Origin: Nemopilema nomurai
Lineage: Eukaryota; Cnidaria; Scyphozoa; Rhizostomeae; Rhizostomatidae
NCBI GenBank assembly: GCA_003864495.1
Contig: ML133442.1
Location: forward strand, 337,231 to 401,230
Reading direction: 5' to 3'
DNA length: 64,000 nucleotides
The notes under the pieces are model-generated. The model was not told the DNA's origin and searched no databases. It saw only the letters and a list, made by a program, of their open reading frames with translations. Positions 60,201-64,000 of the stretch are shown here, piece after piece. The position numbers were made by a program, and so were the translations under genes. Every line of letters starts with the position of its first letter. The stretch's first letter is position 1.

Positions 60201-62468
60201 TTTAGCTTTATCAATTTGAGTTTCATTCAAAATTTTGCATGAATGAGTAGAAGGGCAGTCGTTGCTGGGGACAGTGGCCGCTTTGTGTTCCGGTTAAGCC
60301 GGGGCACGTCTCCACCGGATCTCATCGTCTAGACATGTTTTGCTCGAAGGACCAACAAGAAATTTGTTTATCTGCAATATCTCCAAGCAAAAGTTCTTTC
60401 GGCTTCCTATAAATGGGCAGGGACACTACATGGCTGCAAGAATGGGTTTGTTATGCAATGATGGGTTTGTTATCAGAAAGGCAACATCTTCAATCATAGG
60501 GAGAACCACAGCGAAAGCATCGCGGATGGATAGCGACTTGGGAGGCCTGGGGCGAGCAAATGTGCAAATATTAAATTACGGTGTTTTCATTAATCAGCCT
60601 TGGCGAGTCGTGAAGTGGTTATTGTCTCCAAGAAGGCAGCTAATCGAATCAATGGTTTAGCCACCCCTTGCCACCACTTATCTCTTCTGTTTAATTGATA
60701 TCTACTGGACTTCAATATCAGGAATTTCATTTTTCGACCCATTGTTGAAGTTTTATTAACTGAACGCCCTGTTCCCACGAAAAGCCATGGCATATCGCGA
60801 GCTTTTCCACAATCAAAGAGAGAGCAGATTCTTCTGATAAGAACATGCATTGAAAAATGCCGTCTTTAATTACAGTACAGTTCCTTGCAGATAGTCGTTG
60901 AAAACGCTGTGGTAGGCTAATCTTCTACATTAGCAAATGGTAGATCATTTGAAGAGCCAAAAGTCGCATCATCTGTCTCATAGGTGATCGAGAATTGAAA
61001 ATACAAGGGGCAACATTCTAAGGCTTTAAAATGAAGTGCCTTACTCTTCAGCTTTCTGTACGACAAAGTAGCTGCTACGTCACTGCATTTTGACCATTTC
61101 ATAATTTGAATGCCCCGAAAACGTAGCCCCAAGCGTTCCTAACCTTTGCAACCGTTTAGAAATTGGCCGAGTTGTTCAAAACGTGCCAGTTCTATTTCTG
61201 ACAGAAGGCGGCATGACAGAGGATAACAAGCATTTTGATAACAACAGCTCGTTGACCCAAAATAGAATCACCATTTCTAATTAAATGGGACATATGACTT
61301 GACTCTAACAACATAGGTGGTGGGGTGAGGGTGTTTATCTCATACAATCTTCTTTACACTATAGGCATAACATTAGCTAGTAATTTATACTATCGTTTAA
61401 AGGTATTTTTAGTCCTGTGCATATACCCCCGGCAGACCTATAGCCTAACTTAATATATATTCATATTCTATACATGTGAATAAAAACACAGGACATTTAA
61501 ATTGAAAATGGAAATAAAATGTTTAAATAAACGCTGTATTGTACACGTGGGTCTTCTAAGAGCCTCTCTGTTCTGACATTCAGGTGCGGTTAATAGCTGA
61601 GCGTCTGCGTGAGACGGTGTCGCTCCTCGTCAATGAATTCGCCGCAGCAAGGACGCTGCTCCGGAAACATGAGACTTATGGGACTCCTGGTGAACCACAT
61701 AGTTGTGGAGCAGAAATGCAACATTAGTATTTTGTTGGAAGCTTAAAAAGTCATCGTGTTCGTTTGATTGTGGGTCGCGCCGCTAAACTCTAACACATAT
61801 ATGTTGACGATTTCTGGGGCTGGGAATATGCGTTTATATTGCACGGAAAAGCCATAGGGTGGTTAAGCCAGGCAAACGCTTCCACAGGGTAGCTGTATCA
61901 ACAGCATGGAAGAGTTTGCGCCAGCTACATCCTGTAGAGTCTACCACAATTAATTTACGTGGCGCAATGTTTCTTGCGTGACTCAATAGCGTTGCACATA
62001 ACCTCTGCATTTTCTTGCGAGGTTTATTCCTAAATTTTTGGGAGTCATATTTCAGTGTATAAAGTTGTGTCACGGCTCAACCAGGTTAGTTTCAGCACGT
62101 TGCCATTGACGACACTGACAATAAGAATATACCACAATGCTTTGCTGCAATAAACTCCACGGAGTTTGCAGAAAAGGGCGGTCGTCGCCTATGGACATAT
62201 TCTAGAGCGCGTTCCCACCTAAATACCGCACCTAAAATGACAGACAGATTTTGAATCCCGAGGCAGGTATCCTGCATGCACATTGTTTGATATCCAATTC
62301 TACTCACCACCAACATCCGGACGCTTCGCAGCCGGATCTCTCTTCTTCATTTCTACCCAGCCTGGTCAGTTATTCAACTGTACGTCAAGATCTGATCTCA
62401 GGCAGGACGGAACATTTCTTTGCGGCGTCTTGGCTCGTCCCAGGAACAGACATATTTCAGTACTTTTC
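54295..62468. other. SUPT3H-RUNX intergenic interval (8.2 kb)
   Basis: No supported exon on either strand. It lies directly upstream of SUPT3H and downstream of RUNX, both on the minus strand, so it should contain the SUPT3H promoter, the RUNX 3' UTR and possibly RUNX control elements. Small open frames (for example 57416-57787 + and 54798-55196 +) show no family. No strong repeat was seen. Confidence 0.5.
62023..62028 (-). terminator. Candidate RUNX polyadenylation signal
   Basis: AATAAA on the minus strand about 440 nt past the RUNX stop codon. Identified by hexamer and position only. Confidence 0.3.
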
Positions 62469-63232
62469 CTAATAGGGCCTCCAAACTTTTGGAGTAGAGC
62501 TATTTGCATTTTCGTCCAGCTCTTCTACATGGTGCCCATTGACTCCAGTATGATTCGCAAGCCTTGAAATGTCTGCGTATGCCTGTCTATTTGATTTACT
62601 GCCCGGATAGCTAGCTTCGAGGATCGTTTGATCATATCCTCCAGAGCCCCTATAGAATCCGTATGATCCAACACTTGTTACAGCACCCTGCTCATCCTCA
62701 GTTGTCCGGTTTGGTTCTGTTTGAACCGGGTATCCAGCCTGTTGGCGAAAAGGCAAATTAAGGCCTCCGGATGGACTAAGACTAATGTAATTGTTGTTGC
62801 TCATTCCGTTATTTCCCGATATGAATGGATTAGTATTCGGGTACGTGGACGGCGTGCCCATCATGATGCCGTTTTGCACGATACCGGTCTCATTGGCATT
62901 CGTCTGCACCGGATCGTGCATACCGGACGACGTCAGCGAGCCGGGCGTCTCTGAAGAGGTCGTTGGCGTACTCCGCGGCGACGGGACCGCTGCAATCTGC
63001 GGGTAACTACCGGACCGGGGATCATGGTAACCGGCTTGCATCGATGGGTGTTCTCCTTTGCCGTCAGAGATCGCCGGTTGCATTGACGCGTGCTGATACG
63101 TACCGGGCATCGACGAGTGAACAAGGGCGTATGCATCGGCGGCAGTGTTGGCTGGCGAGAGGCTTTGGCTGTATAATCCGGGGGGAAACTGGTGGAATCC
63201 CCAACCAGAGGGGGACCGAATGACGTTCATAT
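62469..63232 (-). CDS. RUNX: RUNX transcription factor, last coding exon (partial)
   Basis: One exon, entered by a good acceptor (TTGTCTCTCAACAG) just above 63232 and running 253 residues plus one split codon to a stop. The protein is Ser/Pro/Asn/Gly-rich with scattered tyrosines, like the transactivation tails of Runt-domain factors, and ends STPKVWRPY. C-terminal VWRPY is the hallmark by which Runx/Runt proteins bind Groucho/TLE co-repressors. The DNA-binding Runt domain is not in this window; it must lie beyond 64000, since no exon is visible in 63233-64000. The identification rests on the motif, the composition and the SUPT3H neighbour. Which vertebrate paralogue it matches cannot be told, and a single pre-duplication gene is likely. 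Confidence 0.85.
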
Positions 63233-64000
63233 CTGTTGAGAGACAAGGAGCACGAGGTCAACAGGAGTTTCTAAGACAGCATACATGTACGTACTCTACG
63301 GCCATAATTAAAGAGAATGTTAGGCAGAATCCACTCCAATAAATGGGCTCCATCATTGGCATTTATCTCGTGATTATGCGAATTTTAATTTTGCTTGCTG
63401 CAATTTTTGGCAGTATCTGCGTTTGGTTAACCGATTTTCAGGTTTAGTAACCATTCTGGAAAGCACCTCACAAGGGAGATAATCGCTAATGTCTTACATT
63501 CAATGGATGAAAATTAACAAGTAGCATAGCTTTACAGGCAATTGAATAGAAGAGATTCATGGCTCGAAAATATAAGCAACCCAAACAAACAATAAAACAA
63601 ATACAAACAAACAAAAACAAACAAACGAAAATAAGTAACAAACACAGTGACCTTTGAAGCTTAGAAACAAACATGATTCTACTATAGGACGCAAAGATTC
63701 CAATAGCTTCAGTGAAAACCCCTTCTCTGATATTACTAGGCAATTATGTAAAACTCTAGTAAACCTAGTCCCTTTATCAAAATCGGCTTCATATTGAGCT
63801 CATGCTTGCAATGCGTTTCGCGGTTCAGTCTACTCCACTGCAGCTTGCAATAAATAATATCAATTGAGCGTCTAGTCTTCTCTAGGATATTTCCGCGCGT
63901 CTTTTATTGACCCGTGCGGTGAGCAATTAACAAGGAGCCGAGGAAAGAAGTTCCGGTCACACATGATCACAACACTCGGTTCAAGAAATACGCGGAAACT
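63233..64000 (-). other. RUNX intron, continues past window
   Basis: Sequence upstream of the last RUNX exon. No further exon is recognisable; open frames on both strands are low-complexity or without homology. Confidence 0.6.

Overview
The window is animal nuclear DNA, AT-rich and intron-dense. It carries five recognisable conserved metazoan genes with canonical GT-AG introns, one secreted protease-like gene, and a scatter of small DNA transposons, SINE-like copies and a minisatellite. The strong similarity of the predicted proteins to vertebrate orthologues, the short exons in phases that join without a break, and the Tc1-like relics fit an early-branching invertebrate. A cnidarian such as a coral or sea anemone is my best guess, but nothing in the sequence fixes the phylum.

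Layout, left to right. 1-6.7 kb: no convincing gene; a 194-bp foldback element and a tRNA-derived SINE. 6.7-9.4 kb (-): COQ3, the ubiquinone-pathway O-methyltransferase, five exons. About 10.3-10.8 kb (+): unassigned overlapping open frames. 10.8-16.8 kb (-): PNISR, a nuclear SR-related splicing protein, seven coding exons. 18.7-19.4 kb: decayed Tc1/mariner copy. 21.1-24.1 kb (-): six exons of a secreted S1-family protein with an altered catalytic serine site, 5' end not found. 25.3-29.5 kb (+): CHMP2B (ESCRT-III), seven exons, with a second copy of the same Tc1 relic in intron 1. 30.4-54.3 kb (-): SUPT3H (SPT3, SAGA complex), twelve exons over 24 kb; its introns hold several repeats, among them a MULE-like 1-kb foldback element. 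54.3-62.5 kb: gene-free interval. 62.5-63.2 kb (-): the last coding exon of a RUNX gene ending in the Groucho-binding VWRPY motif; the Runt domain lies past the right edge.

The gene order is the most informative result. PNISR followed by COQ3 on the same strand is the order found in human 6q16, and SUPT3H next to RUNX is the order found in human 6p21 (SUPT3H-RUNX2). Two ancient neighbour pairs therefore survive in one 64-kb window. CHMP2B and SUPT3H are convergent, with 3' ends less than 1 kb apart. I found no CRISPR array, rRNA, confident tRNA or virus-derived gene, and no previously undescribed multi-gene system.
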